Positions 45,241 to 53,521 are shown, counted from the stretch's first letter. The stretch: 64,000 nt of DNA from Lachnospiraceae bacterium (GCA_024403275.1 JAKSSD010000005.1:1-64000), one strand, 5' to 3'. The notes: generated by a model from the letters alone, not told the origin. Translations and numbers: made by a program.

Positions 45241-47133
45241 TTATTCCATAATAATATCGATTAATGGTTTATTCTCTGTTGATTCAACCTTGCCTTCCCA
45301 CAAGTCTTTAGTTTCTTCTCCAGCCCACTCTGTTAATGCTTGTTTATATAATCTCTGGAAATTATCATACTTAACTACAATTTTATCAGCAGCTGCAACA
45401 CCTGGCATTTTAACGTAATAGTTCATATTTTTACCGGATTTTTGTTCTAATGAATCAAAATTATTATCTATATCATATGGAGATATATATACTACCTTCT
45501 TTGCATATTTTTGAAGAGAATTCGCATAAAAGAAAGTCATTATACTACCAGAAAGGTCATAATTTTCATAACTATCACAAGTTAAAACCGCATCAAATGT
45601 GCAATCATCAAATATAAAATCCTGATAATCAGTAATCTCGACATAATCTGGAAGCATATCCTGTTCACTAACAAATTCTCCGTATTTTCCAGTAAAGCCT
45701 CTATCAGCTACAGGTGAACACATTACTATTAACTTAATGTCTTCTCTTTCTTTTAATTCTTTGTATATACCATCAAACGTTGACCATGTATTTGCACGAC
45801 CAACCACAATGAGTACTTTCTTTATAGTTGAATTTTCTGGCATATCTTTTACAAGATTTGCCATAATAGAAATACTATCGTTCATCCTAGTTAATACTTC
45901 AATCAAATCAGACTCACTATTCTCACCTACAAGAATATTATAAAGAATATATAAGTTCTCTGCATACTTCTCAACTTCATTAATGAAGTTCTTACTCTCT
46001 TCTATCCTATAGTTATTCTCAAATATATTCCCTAATCTTATAGCTAATTGTTGAGTTTTATCAATCATATCAAGTATTGTCTCATCAATATTATCTGCTT
46101 GTAGCATCTGAATGATAAGACTATTACTTTTATCCAAAAGGGTATATATTTCATTTGCTTTCTCAACTATATGAACTTCATTTACTTCTTTTCGTTCTAT
46201 ATACTTATGATCAAATACACATTTCTCATATAAATAATTTGTTTTATCCGCTAGAACAGAATTCATTTTATCAAAAAACGGATATTCGTGCCCCTTCTCA
46301 TCTATTACTCTTTCCATATAGTTACCAAACTGTACAGATAAAATCTCCTTGTAGCATTTAGGAACAACAATTGATGAACCTTCAAATGGCAATCTAATAA
46401 ATTCATTAAAGTAATGGGATTTATAAAATCTTTTATCAATATTCTTAAACCAACCAAACATATGTGCCTGTTCTCTAGTTGGATTATCATTATATGAATC
46501 AAATACTGTATCTACTAAATTCCATAATTCGGTAACAACTTTATTTTTTCTGTTTATTTTTACTTTAAATAAGTCTTCTAATTGACCAAGAAGTTTATCT
46601 GCCTCTGAAGGCGTAGCATTTCCTTCATAAAGCACTGCTATTACAGAAGTAATAGCATTAACTTTTTTTACCAATAACTCTCTTTCCTTTTTAGAATTTG
46701 GAAGATTATCAATTGGAAATATATCTATGCCTATTGCATATGGAAATCCATAGTACTCTTCAAGAAAAGCTTCGTTAAACTGGATTACTTGACTATTCAT
46801 AATTCTGGTAACATGGCTTCCGAAAGCTTCTTTCGCCTCTATATTCATTATACTGAGTCCGAAATCGTTCTCATTAATAACTTTCATTAATTTATCCATA
46901 TCCCTACGCATCATAGATATATCTATATCATCATCCCATGGAATAAATCCTTGATGGCGAACAGCCCCAAGAAGAGTTCCAAAATCACACCAATAATGTA
47001 TGTCAAAATCCTGACATATTTTATCTACTTTCTCAAGCAACTTAAACTGTGCAGCCCATGCTTTTTTCATTATTGTAGGCACTAAGAAACCATCCCTAAC
47101 TTCTGCTTGCCAATAATCTTTAGAATATTCCAT
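45241..47133 (-). CDS. LicD-family phosphotransferase with GT-B-like C-terminal part
   Basis: A 630-residue paralogue of the LicD protein at 38603. The N terminus (PTIMKKAWAAQFKLLEKVDK) and the catalytic block DFGTLLGAVRHQGFIPWDDD followed by IDIS are nearly the same. After a helical linker, the C-terminal 190 residues (KKVLIVVGRANTWSTFDGIY, VMCSPVADRGF, MPGVAAADKIVV) again resemble half of a CDP-glycerol transferase. AAGGAGA lies 6 nt upstream. Only 32 nt separate the ATG from the flagellin terminator, so transcription probably comes by read-through from the flagellin promoter. Confidence 0.85.
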   Translation of the reverse strand: MEYSKDYWQAEVRDGFLVPTIMKKAWAAQFKLLEKVDKICQDFDIHYWCDFGTLLGAVRHQGFIPWDDDIDISMMRRDMDKLMKVINENDFGLSIMNIEAKEAFGSHVTRIMNSQVIQFNEAFLEEYYGFPYAIGIDIFPIDNLPNSKKERELLVKKVNAITSVIAVLYEGNATPSEADKLLGQLEDLFKVKINRKNKVVTELWNLVDTVFDSYNDNPTREQAHMFGWFKNIDKRFYKSHYFNEFIRLPFEGSSIVVPKCYKEILSVQFGNYMERVIDEKGHEYPFFDKMNSVLADKTNYLYEKCVFDHKYIERKEVNEVHIVEKANEIYTLLDKSNSLIIQMLQADNIDETILDMIDKTQQLAIRLGNIFENNYRIEESKNFINEVEKYAENLYILYNILVGENSESDLIEVLTRMNDSISIMANLVKDMPENSTIKKVLIVVGRANTWSTFDGIYKELKEREDIKLIVMCSPVADRGFTGKYGEFVSEQDMLPDYVEITDYQDFIFDDCTFDAVLTCDSYENYDLSGSIMTFFYANSLQKYAKKVVYISPYDIDNNFDSLEQKSGKNMNYYVKMPGVAAADKIVVKYDNFQRLYKQALTEWAGEETKDLWEGKVESTENKPLIDIIME

Positions 47134-47165
47134 TTCAATCTCCTTTTATTGATAATCTAAGAAAA

Positions 47166-47191
47166 AAGGGAACCGGAAACCGGTTCCCTTT
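47166..47191 (-). terminator. Intrinsic terminator of the flagellin gene
   Basis: A strong 11-bp hairpin, AAGGGAACCGG / CCGGTTCCCTT, with a 3-4 nt loop and a T run on the minus strand. It lies 20 nt after the flagellin stop. The downstream LicD operon must either escape it or have a promoter that overlaps it. Confidence 0.88.
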
Positions 47192-47210
47192 CGGTAGTTG
47201 CAATGAATTA

Positions 47211-48017
47211 TTATCCAAGTAAAGATAATACGTTCTGATTAGCCTGATTAGCCTGAGCTAACATTGCTGTTCCTGCCTGAGCAAGAATGTTATTGTTAGA
47301 GTACTTAACCATTTCTGTAGCCATATCAGTATCACGAATCTGAGATTCAGCTGATGTAGTATTCTCAACTACGTTGTTAAGGTTGTTGATAGTATGCTCA
47401 AGTCTGTTCTGGATAGCACCAAGATCAGATCTCTGTGCAGATACTTTTTCAAGTGCAGTCTTAACTGTTCCAATGAAACCAGAAGCTGAAGAAGCTGATT
47501 TGATATCACCGCTAAGTGATAATCCTGAGCAGTTCATAGCTGTAATTGAAAGGCTAATCTTATTGCCCTCTTCTGAGCCAACCTGAAGATTAACATTGAA
47601 TGATCCCTTAAGTAAGTTCTGCTCGTTGAATGTTGTAGTATCTGCAACACGATTGATTTCGCTCATGAGTGCCTGAACTTCTTTGTCAAGATAATTTCTA
47701 TCTGTTGACATATTAGTTCCGTTAGCAGACTGAACTGCTAATTCATTCATTCTCTGAAGCATATCATGTACTTCACCTAAAGCACCTTCTGCTGTCTGTA
47801 CACAAGAAATACCATCCTGTGCATTTGAAACAGCCTTTGTAAGACCTCTAACCTGACGTCTCATCTTCTCTGAAATTGCAAGACCTGCTGCATCATCTGC
47901 TGCACGGTTAATCTTGTAACCTGAAGATAACTTCTCTGTTGACTTAGCCTGACCTGCGCTTGTTAAACCAAGCATTCTGTTTGAGTTCATTGCTCTTAAA
48001 TTGTGCTGTACTACCAT
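47211..48017 (-). CDS. hag: Flagellin
   Basis: A 268-residue flagellin with the conserved D0/D1 ends: MVVQHNLRAMNSNRMLGLTS and SSGYKINRAADDAAGLAISE at the N terminus, and IRDTDMATEMVKYSNNNIL plus AQANQANQNVLSLLG at the C terminus. The middle domain is only about 60 residues, so the filament would lack large D2/D3 domains. The TLR5-type segment LQRMNELAVQ is intact. It contains three cysteines outside the ends of the protein, unusual for flagellins. AAGGAGG lies 9 nt upstream and overlaps a predicted CsrA site. It is transcribed from a sigma-D promoter. Confidence 0.97.
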   Translation of the reverse strand: MVVQHNLRAMNSNRMLGLTSAGQAKSTEKLSSGYKINRAADDAAGLAISEKMRRQVRGLTKAVSNAQDGISCVQTAEGALGEVHDMLQRMNELAVQSANGTNMSTDRNYLDKEVQALMSEINRVADTTTFNEQNLLKGSFNVNLQVGSEEGNKISLSITAMNCSGLSLSGDIKSASSASGFIGTVKTALEKVSAQRSDLGAIQNRLEHTINNLNNVVENTTSAESQIRDTDMATEMVKYSNNNILAQAGTAMLAQANQANQNVLSLLG

Positions 48018-48025
48018 AATTTTTT

Positions 48026-48057
48026 CCTCCTTGAATTTCCGGTGGCATCCTTGCCAC
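48026..48057 (-). promoter_or_regulatory. CsrA-type binding region in the flagellin leader
   Basis: On the minus strand the hairpin GTGGC-AAGGAT-GCCAC (48042-48057) shows AAGGA in its loop, and the Shine-Dalgarno AAGGAGG (48026-48032) forms a second ANGGA site 9 nt downstream. This pair matches the known arrangement in the Bacillus subtilis hag leader, where CsrA blocks translation. The csrA and fliW genes lie nearby at 51245-51911. Confidence 0.75.
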
Positions 48058-48127
48058 TCTGTTCCGTAATTAACTTAGTGGCCGTACGCTCCATTGATTA
48101 ATTACTTAATTAATTGTTGTACTTTAT

Positions 48128-48153
48128 ATATCGGAGCCAGTATTCATTACTTA
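48128..48153 (-). promoter_or_regulatory. Sigma-D (sigma-28) promoter of flagellin
   Basis: The minus strand reads TAAG (48150-48153), 15 nt, then CCGATAT (48128-48134). The consensus is TAAA-N15-CCGATAT. The same layout occurs before flaG. Confidence 0.85.
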
Positions 48154-48196
48154 ACCCCTTTTTTATATTTTTTTTAATTTTTTTAATAAAAATTTT

Positions 48197-48673
48197 TTAA
48201 CTCTTCTTATCCATCATCTGTGGATCCACAGTATTGAGTTTACTCATCTTCTGATAATACTGAGCCGCTGCTTTATTTCCAAGCTTCCCTTGCTTTATTA
48301 CCTGCTTGGATTCATTCATTCTTCTTTCTATTAATGACTTATTTCGTTTCTCTGCCACTTCAATTTCTACACTCTTCTCTGAAATGGTTTTAATCAGATT
48401 CTGCATTTCATGGATTTCTTCTTTGTACAGTGATTGCTTGTTAGATAATTCTTCTTTCACTCTTAAGAACAATTTTTCAAAGCCTTCATCCATTTTATTA
48501 ATGTTATCGATTATTTCAGCCTTTTGATCAATAACATCATTAAACATTTCCCAATCGACATTTTCACTAGCTACGATAGCAGCTTGGTTATTTGTGAGTT
48601 TTTTCAACTCTTCTAGCATTTTATTTTTCTTAACCAAGCTATCAATCATCATTACAATATATTCATTTGTCAC
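48197..48673 (-). CDS. FliT-like flagellar chaperone/coiled-coil protein
   Basis: A 158-residue, nearly all-helical protein with many Glu, Lys and Asn residues and no cysteine, of the general FliT/FlgN export-chaperone type: MMIDSLVKKNKMLEELKKLT, then DVIDQKAEIIDNINKMDEGF and ERRMNESKQVIKQGK. Identity is based on its position after fliD-fliS, where FliT usually is, more than on clear motifs. The start is a GTG 7 nt after GGAGGG; an ATG 5 codons earlier overlaps that site. No terminator follows before the flagellin promoter region. Confidence 0.6.
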   Translation of the reverse strand: MTNEYIVMMIDSLVKKNKMLEELKKLTNNQAAIVASENVDWEMFNDVIDQKAEIIDNINKMDEGFEKLFLRVKEELSNKQSLYKEEIHEMQNLIKTISEKSVEIEVAEKRNKSLIERRMNESKQVIKQGKLGNKAAAQYYQKMSKLNTVDPQMMDKKS

Positions 48674-48705
48674 TAGTATTCCCTCCATATTAAAAGGGGA
48701 GGAGT

Positions 48706-49086
48706 TTATACTCCTCCCTCTTTATTCTTTTTCATAACTTCCACCCAGGTTTCTCTCATAGATCTTAAGTGTTTAATAACTTCCTCCATAATCTCTGGAT
48801 CTTTTTTTACGTTACACTCTAAAAGTCTCTGCAATAAGTATACATATACATTATCAAAATCCTGAGCTACTGGATATTTCATATCTAGAGTATTTCTGAA
48901 CTCCTCAATAATCCTCTGTACCTTAACTATATTAGTATGAGCTTTGGGAATATCATTTGCATTCATAGCCATAACTGCTATATTCCCAAATTTAATTGCT
49001 CCATCATATAGCATAAGGGTAAGTTCTGCTGGTGAGGCAGTTAATATTTTACTGTTATTATATTGTGCATACGGATTATTGACCAT
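48706..49086 (-). CDS. fliS: Flagellin export chaperone FliS
   Basis: A 126-residue helical protein with NPYAQYNNSKILTASPAELT and LMLYDGAIKFGNIA, the standard FliS N terminus, and HLRSMRETWVEVMKK at the end. FliS binds the C terminus of flagellin to keep it unfolded for export, and in Bacillus also displaces the FliW antagonism. It lies between fliD and the FliT-like gene in the sigma-D operon. GGAGG lies 10 nt upstream. Confidence 0.95.
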   Translation of the reverse strand: MVNNPYAQYNNSKILTASPAELTLMLYDGAIKFGNIAVMAMNANDIPKAHTNIVKVQRIIEEFRNTLDMKYPVAQDFDNVYVYLLQRLLECNVKKDPEIMEEVIKHLRSMRETWVEVMKKNKEGGV

Positions 49087-49112
49087 TCGCCAACGTCCTC
49101 CAAATTGTTATT

Positions 49113-50597
49113 TTACATATTGAATAAGCTTGAAACGGCATCAGTCTGAGACTGCATTCCTGACAAGAGTTTCTCCATTTGTGTGAACTGCTTATAGTAC
49201 CTGTCCTCAGCTTCCTGTAACTGCTGCTCTAACTTAGAGATTTTAGAAGTATAATCATCATATTCCTTCTTCATCTTCTTATCATCATATACCTTATATA
49301 CACTACTATAATCAGTGCTCTTCATCTCATCATCAATTGCACCATACAGATTCTGGCTAAGTTTAGTAAAGAATTCTGTAACCAGTTTAGGATCAGAAGC
49401 TATCATACTATTAAGCTTATCTGTTTTTCCTGCTGAAATAGCATCGTCCTTATCTCCATCTATATGATAATTATATCTGTCATTCACATCAGAATTAAGG
49501 TATCCTGCCGTTGTAATACCAAAGTCAGCAAGAGAATATGACTTGCCATCTATTTCTATGCTCTGAGCCATAGCCTGCTTCATGGCATTCATAACTTTAT
49601 TAAGTGATTCATCCTTTCTAAGAACCGCATCCTTAACTCTCTTTTCCCACTCTTCTACCTGCTTATCGCTAAGAGCATCCTTTTCTTCATCTGTTAATGG
49701 CTCATACGTAGTAGATGCTGCATTATAAGCACTGCTCATAGACTTCATAACATCATTATACTGGCCAAGAACATCCTTAATCATATCATAGATTCCGCTT
49801 GTATCAGCCTGAGTTGTAACTGATATTTCCTCATCTGTCATAGCGTTAATCTGGTAAGTAGAGCCATTAATATTAAATGTATTAGAAGTTGACTTAAATG
49901 TTGCTCCATTAAGTTCTAATTCCGCATCTTTACCATCAATCTTAATAGCGCCAGCTGCAGAAGATAATCCTAGTTTATCTAGTGCAGTACTATCAGATGC
50001 TGTAAAAGAGAAATCATTCTGAGCACCAGTTTCCTTAGCACTAACAAATAATCTTCCATTTGCTTCATCAAAATTAGCATTAACACCTGCCTCTTTAAAA
50101 GCAGAAGTTAAGCCGAACATTGTCATATCTTCAGTTACTTCTATTTCTTTAGAATTACCGTTTGAAGATATTGTAATTGTTGAACCTACTTCTAATCCAA
50201 GATCAGTAAGTTTAGTATCATTAGTTACCTTGCCGCCATCTAAGTCTTTAATCTCACCGCCTGTAAGGTAAGCTGCCTTCGCCATAGACATAATTTTGGC
50301 AGTCTGTACACCATCTACCGCATTAGCACCTGCAGTTACAGTAAGCGCATTACTAGAAACTTTCGTAGCCTTCTTATTATAAGCATTTGTAAATCTCATA
50401 CTCGAAAGCTTTCCTGAATACAAACCATATATTTTAGTATTCATATCTTTCCAAGCATCCTGTTTCCACTCAAGCTTAGTCTGTGCTTTCTTTGCTTTAT
50501 CAACCTTTGTCTTGTATGAACTAGAAAGGGCAGATACAAGGCTCTCTGTATCCATACCTGATACCATACCTGACATTCTCATTATATTTCCAGCCAT
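49113..50597 (-). CDS. fliD: Flagellar filament cap protein FliD
   Basis: A 494-residue FliD (HAP2). The N-terminal region, RMSGMVSGMDTESLVSALSS, and TKLEWKQDAWKDMNTKIYGL are diagnostic, and the C terminus ends in a coiled coil (KISKLEQQLQEAEDRYYKQF). The cap helps each flagellin subunit fold at the filament tip. AAGGAGA lies 8 nt before the ATG. It follows flaG by 16 nt. Confidence 0.95.
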   Translation of the reverse strand: MAGNIMRMSGMVSGMDTESLVSALSSSYKTKVDKAKKAQTKLEWKQDAWKDMNTKIYGLYSGKLSSMRFTNAYNKKATKVSSNALTVTAGANAVDGVQTAKIMSMAKAAYLTGGEIKDLDGGKVTNDTKLTDLGLEVGSTITISSNGNSKEIEVTEDMTMFGLTSAFKEAGVNANFDEANGRLFVSAKETGAQNDFSFTASDSTALDKLGLSSAAGAIKIDGKDAELELNGATFKSTSNTFNINGSTYQINAMTDEEISVTTQADTSGIYDMIKDVLGQYNDVMKSMSSAYNAASTTYEPLTDEEKDALSDKQVEEWEKRVKDAVLRKDESLNKVMNAMKQAMAQSIEIDGKSYSLADFGITTAGYLNSDVNDRYNYHIDGDKDDAISAGKTDKLNSMIASDPKLVTEFFTKLSQNLYGAIDDEMKSTDYSSVYKVYDDKKMKKEYDDYTSKISKLEQQLQEAEDRYYKQFTQMEKLLSGMQSQTDAVSSLFNM

Positions 50598-50613
50598 AGT
50601 TTATCTCTCCTTC

Positions 50614-51054
50614 CTATCTCTTCTCATCAACCATAATACCTGCAAGCTCCCATGCCTTAGCTATCATATCAAGAGTCTTCTCAGGTGGTAATTCTCTGAT
50701 TACCTTCTTAGTCTGTTTATCAATAACTTTAATAGTTACTCGATTAGTTCCTTCATGAATTCCAAACTGAAGTTCAGAATCTGTTGCAGATATAACCTTT
50801 TTATTAACATCATCAATTGCTTTTCTGATATTATCACTGTTATTCTGCTGGTTGAGTTCCTGCTGTAAGCCTTCATTCTGCTTATCAGTTACACTCTCAA
50901 CCGCCTTAGTTGTTGCGTCCACTTTAGGTTCATTCTCAGCTAACTTAGCGCCATCCATGACATCTGAAGTCTGCTTAGTTTCTACCTTCTGAACCTGTGG
51001 CTTGTACGTTTCGGCTTGTACCGCTGTTACGCTTCCTAATGGTTCAATCATCAT
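50614..51054 (-). CDS. flaG: FlaG family flagellar protein
   Basis: A 146-residue protein. A disordered, Gln/Lys-rich first half leads to the FlaG core (about 85-140), which includes LQFGIHEGTNRVTIKVIDKQ, then KVIRELPPEKTLDMIAKAWE. FlaG affects filament length; the mechanism is not well defined. The start has a GGAGG 7-8 nt upstream; two ATGs stand in tandem and the first is used. It is the first gene of the flaG-fliD-fliS operon and has a sigma-D promoter. Confidence 0.92.
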   Translation of the reverse strand: MMIEPLGSVTAVQAETYKPQVQKVETKQTSDVMDGAKLAENEPKVDATTKAVESVTDKQNEGLQQELNQQNNSDNIRKAIDDVNKKVISATDSELQFGIHEGTNRVTIKVIDKQTKKVIRELPPEKTLDMIAKAWELAGIMVDEKR

Positions 51055-51097
51055 AGTATCACCTCCGTGTGATGTTAAACATTAATCCTTTCAAATC

Positions 51098-51133
51098 TCC
51101 CTCGCCAGCTTTTGGGGTCGCAAAACAGAGGGA
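51098..51133 (-). other. Structured 5' leader of the flaG operon
   Basis: Just after the predicted start of transcription, arms TCCCTC/GAGGGA (51098-51103 and 51128-51133) enclose a second stem TTTTG/CAAAA (51110-51114 and 51121-51125). The segment after it includes AAGGA and the Shine-Dalgarno ACGGAGG, both ANGGA motifs. The function is unknown; CsrA binding is one possibility. Confidence 0.45.
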
Positions 51134-51154
51134 AATATAGTTTTCCTATTTCTT

Positions 51155-51180
51155 ATATCGGAGTCTTACTTAATTACTTA
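51155..51180 (-). promoter_or_regulatory. Sigma-D (sigma-28) promoter of the flaG-fliD-fliS operon
   Basis: The minus strand reads TAAG (51177-51180), 15 nt, CCGATAT (51155-51161). It is the same in spacing and core bases as the flagellin promoter, including the GGGTTAAGTAAT context. Confidence 0.85.
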
Positions 51181-51209
51181 ACCCTTTTTTTATATTTAAT
51201 TTCAAAAAA

Positions 51210-51236
51210 ACTTCGGAAAGATTAACTTCCCGAAGT
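51210..51236 (-). terminator. Intrinsic terminator after csrA
   Basis: An 11-bp stem with one G-U pair (ACTTCGGGAAG / CTTTCCGAAGT on the minus strand) and a 5-nt loop, followed by TTTTTTT. It closes the flgM-to-csrA transcript just before the flaG promoter. Confidence 0.85.
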
Positions 51237-51244
51237 CCTTAACT

Positions 51245-51460
51245 TTATAACAATCCTTTTAATGAATCAAGACCGCTGATATCTGTTGCTTCCTTATTAG
51301 CTTCCTGAATCTGAAGATATACTTCTTTTCTGTATACAGGAACGTCCTTTGGAGCACTAATTCCTATCTTAACCTGTTCACCTTTAATTTCAAGGACAGT
51401 GATTTCAATATTGTTATTGATAACAATAGCTTCATTCTTTTTACGACTTAAGGCTAACAT
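51245..51460 (-). CDS. csrA: Carbon storage regulator CsrA
   Basis: A 71-residue CsrA: MLALSRKKNEAIVINNNIEI and VLEIKGEQVKIGISAPKDVP, followed by VYRKEVYLQIQEANKE. CsrA dimers bind GGA-containing hairpins in mRNA leaders and block translation; in Bacillus the main target is hag. A longer frame opens upstream within fliW, but the ATG at 51460, 8 nt after AAGGAGAG and 1 nt after the fliW stop, gives the normal length. FliW, encoded just upstream, is its protein antagonist. Confidence 0.96.
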   Translation of the reverse strand: MLALSRKKNEAIVINNNIEITVLEIKGEQVKIGISAPKDVPVYRKEVYLQIQEANKEATDISGLDSLKGLL

Positions 51461-51461
51461 T

Positions 51462-51911
51462 TTATTCACTCTCCTTTCTTGATTTAAGGATCTCATATAC
51501 AGGGAACTTAACATCATAGTTCTCAATAATTACCTGACATGCTTTTTTACTTGTTGCATTGATAATGAAAGGAGCTTTAAGATTAACTGTCATCTTAGTA
51601 ATATCACTAGGAACAGTAATAGTATTAAGAATAAGAAGTTCTTCATCCTTAGCTTCACCAATCTTTTCAAGGAAGCTCTCGTCTACGCTTGGATTGTAAT
51701 CTTCGCATACCATAAGAGGATCTACAACTGGCATTGCAAATGTAGGTTCCTCAACAGACTGTAACCATCTGATTCCGCCATCTTTTTTGTCTTCATCATG
51801 AATAAGAATAAACTGCTGTAAATCTGGGAATCCAATTATTCCGCCAGGGAATGTGATTTTTGTTTCCTCATCAACAGTTATTTCTCCAAATAATCTTGTG
51901 TTAATTACCAT
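51462..51911 (-). CDS. fliW: Flagellar assembly factor FliW
   Basis: A 149-residue FliW: VINTRLFGEITVDEETKITF, then PGGIIGFPDLQQFILIHDED and ILNTITVPSDITKMTVNLKA. FliW binds flagellin or CsrA by turns and so ties flagellin translation to export. It is placed directly before csrA, as in Bacillus, and after flgL by 61 nt. AAGGGTGG precedes the ATG. Confidence 0.96.
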   Translation of the reverse strand: MVINTRLFGEITVDEETKITFPGGIIGFPDLQQFILIHDEDKKDGGIRWLQSVEEPTFAMPVVDPLMVCEDYNPSVDESFLEKIGEAKDEELLILNTITVPSDITKMTVNLKAPFIINATSKKACQVIIENYDVKFPVYEILKSRKESE

Positions 51912-51972
51912 ATAATTACCACCCTTTCTGCTAACCTCATGTTAACTTGAATTTATATAAAAGCTTATGCTC

Positions 51973-53508
51973 TTATAAATAATCTAATAATGATGTCTGT
52001 AATAATTTGCCTGTTGAAGCAAGTGCTGCACTATATGTCAGTTCTGCGCTCTTTAATTCAACTGCAAGTTCTGCCAAATCGGCATCCTCGTTTTCACTTG
52101 TGAGCTCCTGGAAACTAGTTTTTTGTGTTCCAAGTCTGTTCTCTACAAGTTCAAGTCTTAATCCACGGTTACCTGAAGCTGTTAAAGCTGCATTAGCCTT
52201 ATCAAGGTATCCCTGGAATTCTGTAATACTGCTTTCAAACTTCTTTTGAATTGTATCATTCAAGAAGGTTTGAGCTTTCTTGGCTGCATCCAGTCTAAGT
52301 TCAACCTGATCCTGATCATAAACTGAATTGCCCTGCATACTCTCAAGCTTCTTAACTGTAGTATCAACCTTAGAAATCTCATCAAGCATGCTAATGATTT
52401 CATCTACTGCTCTTCCAATACCATGTAAATATATCTCATCAGCAGTTGTATTTACTTCAATTGTCTGATTAAATCCTACATCATAAGCAATAACCTGCTT
52501 ATTATTTCTACCATTCTTAGTTAAATAACTCTCGTTATACTTAACTCCGTCTGACTCACAAGCAAAATAATGTTCTGGTCTCAAATCCCCAGACTTCCAT
52601 TCATTCTTGCTATAACTGATTTGAATCTCAGTCTCTGGTGTCAATTTCATTATCGAATCATAGATATTCTTTCCAAGAAGAAGTTCTCCTGTTTCAGGAA
52701 CGAAAATTGCTGCATCAGGATCATAATCTGCATAGTCCTCATCGCCTACTATTCTGTAAGGATTAGGATCCGCATCCTTAGACATAACTACAGGTGTACA
52801 TACTGTACTTGTAATAGGATTCTCATCTGCATCGTAAGAAATAACCTGTTCTATTACTGGTACCGTATCCTTATCAAGATTATCATATGATAATCTGAAA
52901 CGATTTACAGGAAACATTGCAATTTCCTGCTCACTTACTATTCCTGCATCTTTATATGTAGTCTCATTAACTGTACCAATATTGCCATCATCAACAAAAG
53001 TAAATGTGCTAATATCCTTATTAGTAAGCTGCTCCTTAATTGAATATTCCACTGTTTCATTCTTTTGGAATGAAAGTTTCATATCTGTTCTGTATCCAGT
53101 AAAAATTGTTCTTCCTGCATAATCAGAATCACCAGTTGCATACACTTCACTCTTAAGTTGTCTTAAGCTTTCAAGAATAATTCCTCTATCAGAAGAAGTA
53201 AGGCTTCCCTTTGAACCACGAACGCACTCATCAATCATATTTGAGATAACACCAACAGTTGTGTCTATCGCTGTCTCTGTTAATTGAATCCACTGAGATG
53301 CATCCGGAATATTCTTCTCATAATATTGAGATACCTGATTAAGATTACTTCTAAGTCTAAGAGCTCTGATTGCTACAATCGGATCATCAGATGGTTTTGT
53401 AACCTTTTTTCTGGTTGTAATCTGTGTATTCAGTTTGTCCTGCAATTCTTTATTCTGATTGATATTGTATAAAGTATTGCTCTGCATGATCTTATTAGTA
53501 ATTCTCAT
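51973..53508 (-). CDS. flgL: Flagellar hook-filament junction protein FlgL
   Basis: A 511-residue FlgL (HAP3). MRITNKIMQSNTLYNINQNK and TRKKVTKPSDDPIVAIRALR are the usual N terminus, and LAVELKSAELTYSAALASTG the flagellin-like C terminus. It is longer than the roughly 300 residues of B. subtilis FlgL because of an inserted middle region (about 150-340). CGGAGA lies 7 nt upstream. It follows the second flgK by 13 nt. Confidence 0.93.
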   Translation of the reverse strand: MRITNKIMQSNTLYNINQNKELQDKLNTQITTRKKVTKPSDDPIVAIRALRLRSNLNQVSQYYEKNIPDASQWIQLTETAIDTTVGVISNMIDECVRGSKGSLTSSDRGIILESLRQLKSEVYATGDSDYAGRTIFTGYRTDMKLSFQKNETVEYSIKEQLTNKDISTFTFVDDGNIGTVNETTYKDAGIVSEQEIAMFPVNRFRLSYDNLDKDTVPVIEQVISYDADENPITSTVCTPVVMSKDADPNPYRIVGDEDYADYDPDAAIFVPETGELLLGKNIYDSIMKLTPETEIQISYSKNEWKSGDLRPEHYFACESDGVKYNESYLTKNGRNNKQVIAYDVGFNQTIEVNTTADEIYLHGIGRAVDEIISMLDEISKVDTTVKKLESMQGNSVYDQDQVELRLDAAKKAQTFLNDTIQKKFESSITEFQGYLDKANAALTASGNRGLRLELVENRLGTQKTSFQELTSENEDADLAELAVELKSAELTYSAALASTGKLLQTSLLDYL

Positions 53509-53521
53509 AAATACTCTCCGT

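Noticed and set aside
38603..47133. Cassette considered as a recently inserted mobile element
   Set aside because: The region looks AT-richer than its surroundings, but no integrase, transposase, direct repeats or terminal inverted repeats were seen, so mobility is not supported.
47166..47191. Long palindrome considered as a recombination or attachment site next to the cassette
   Set aside because: Stem followed by a T run right after the flagellin stop is a standard intrinsic terminator; no second copy was found at the other end of the cassette.
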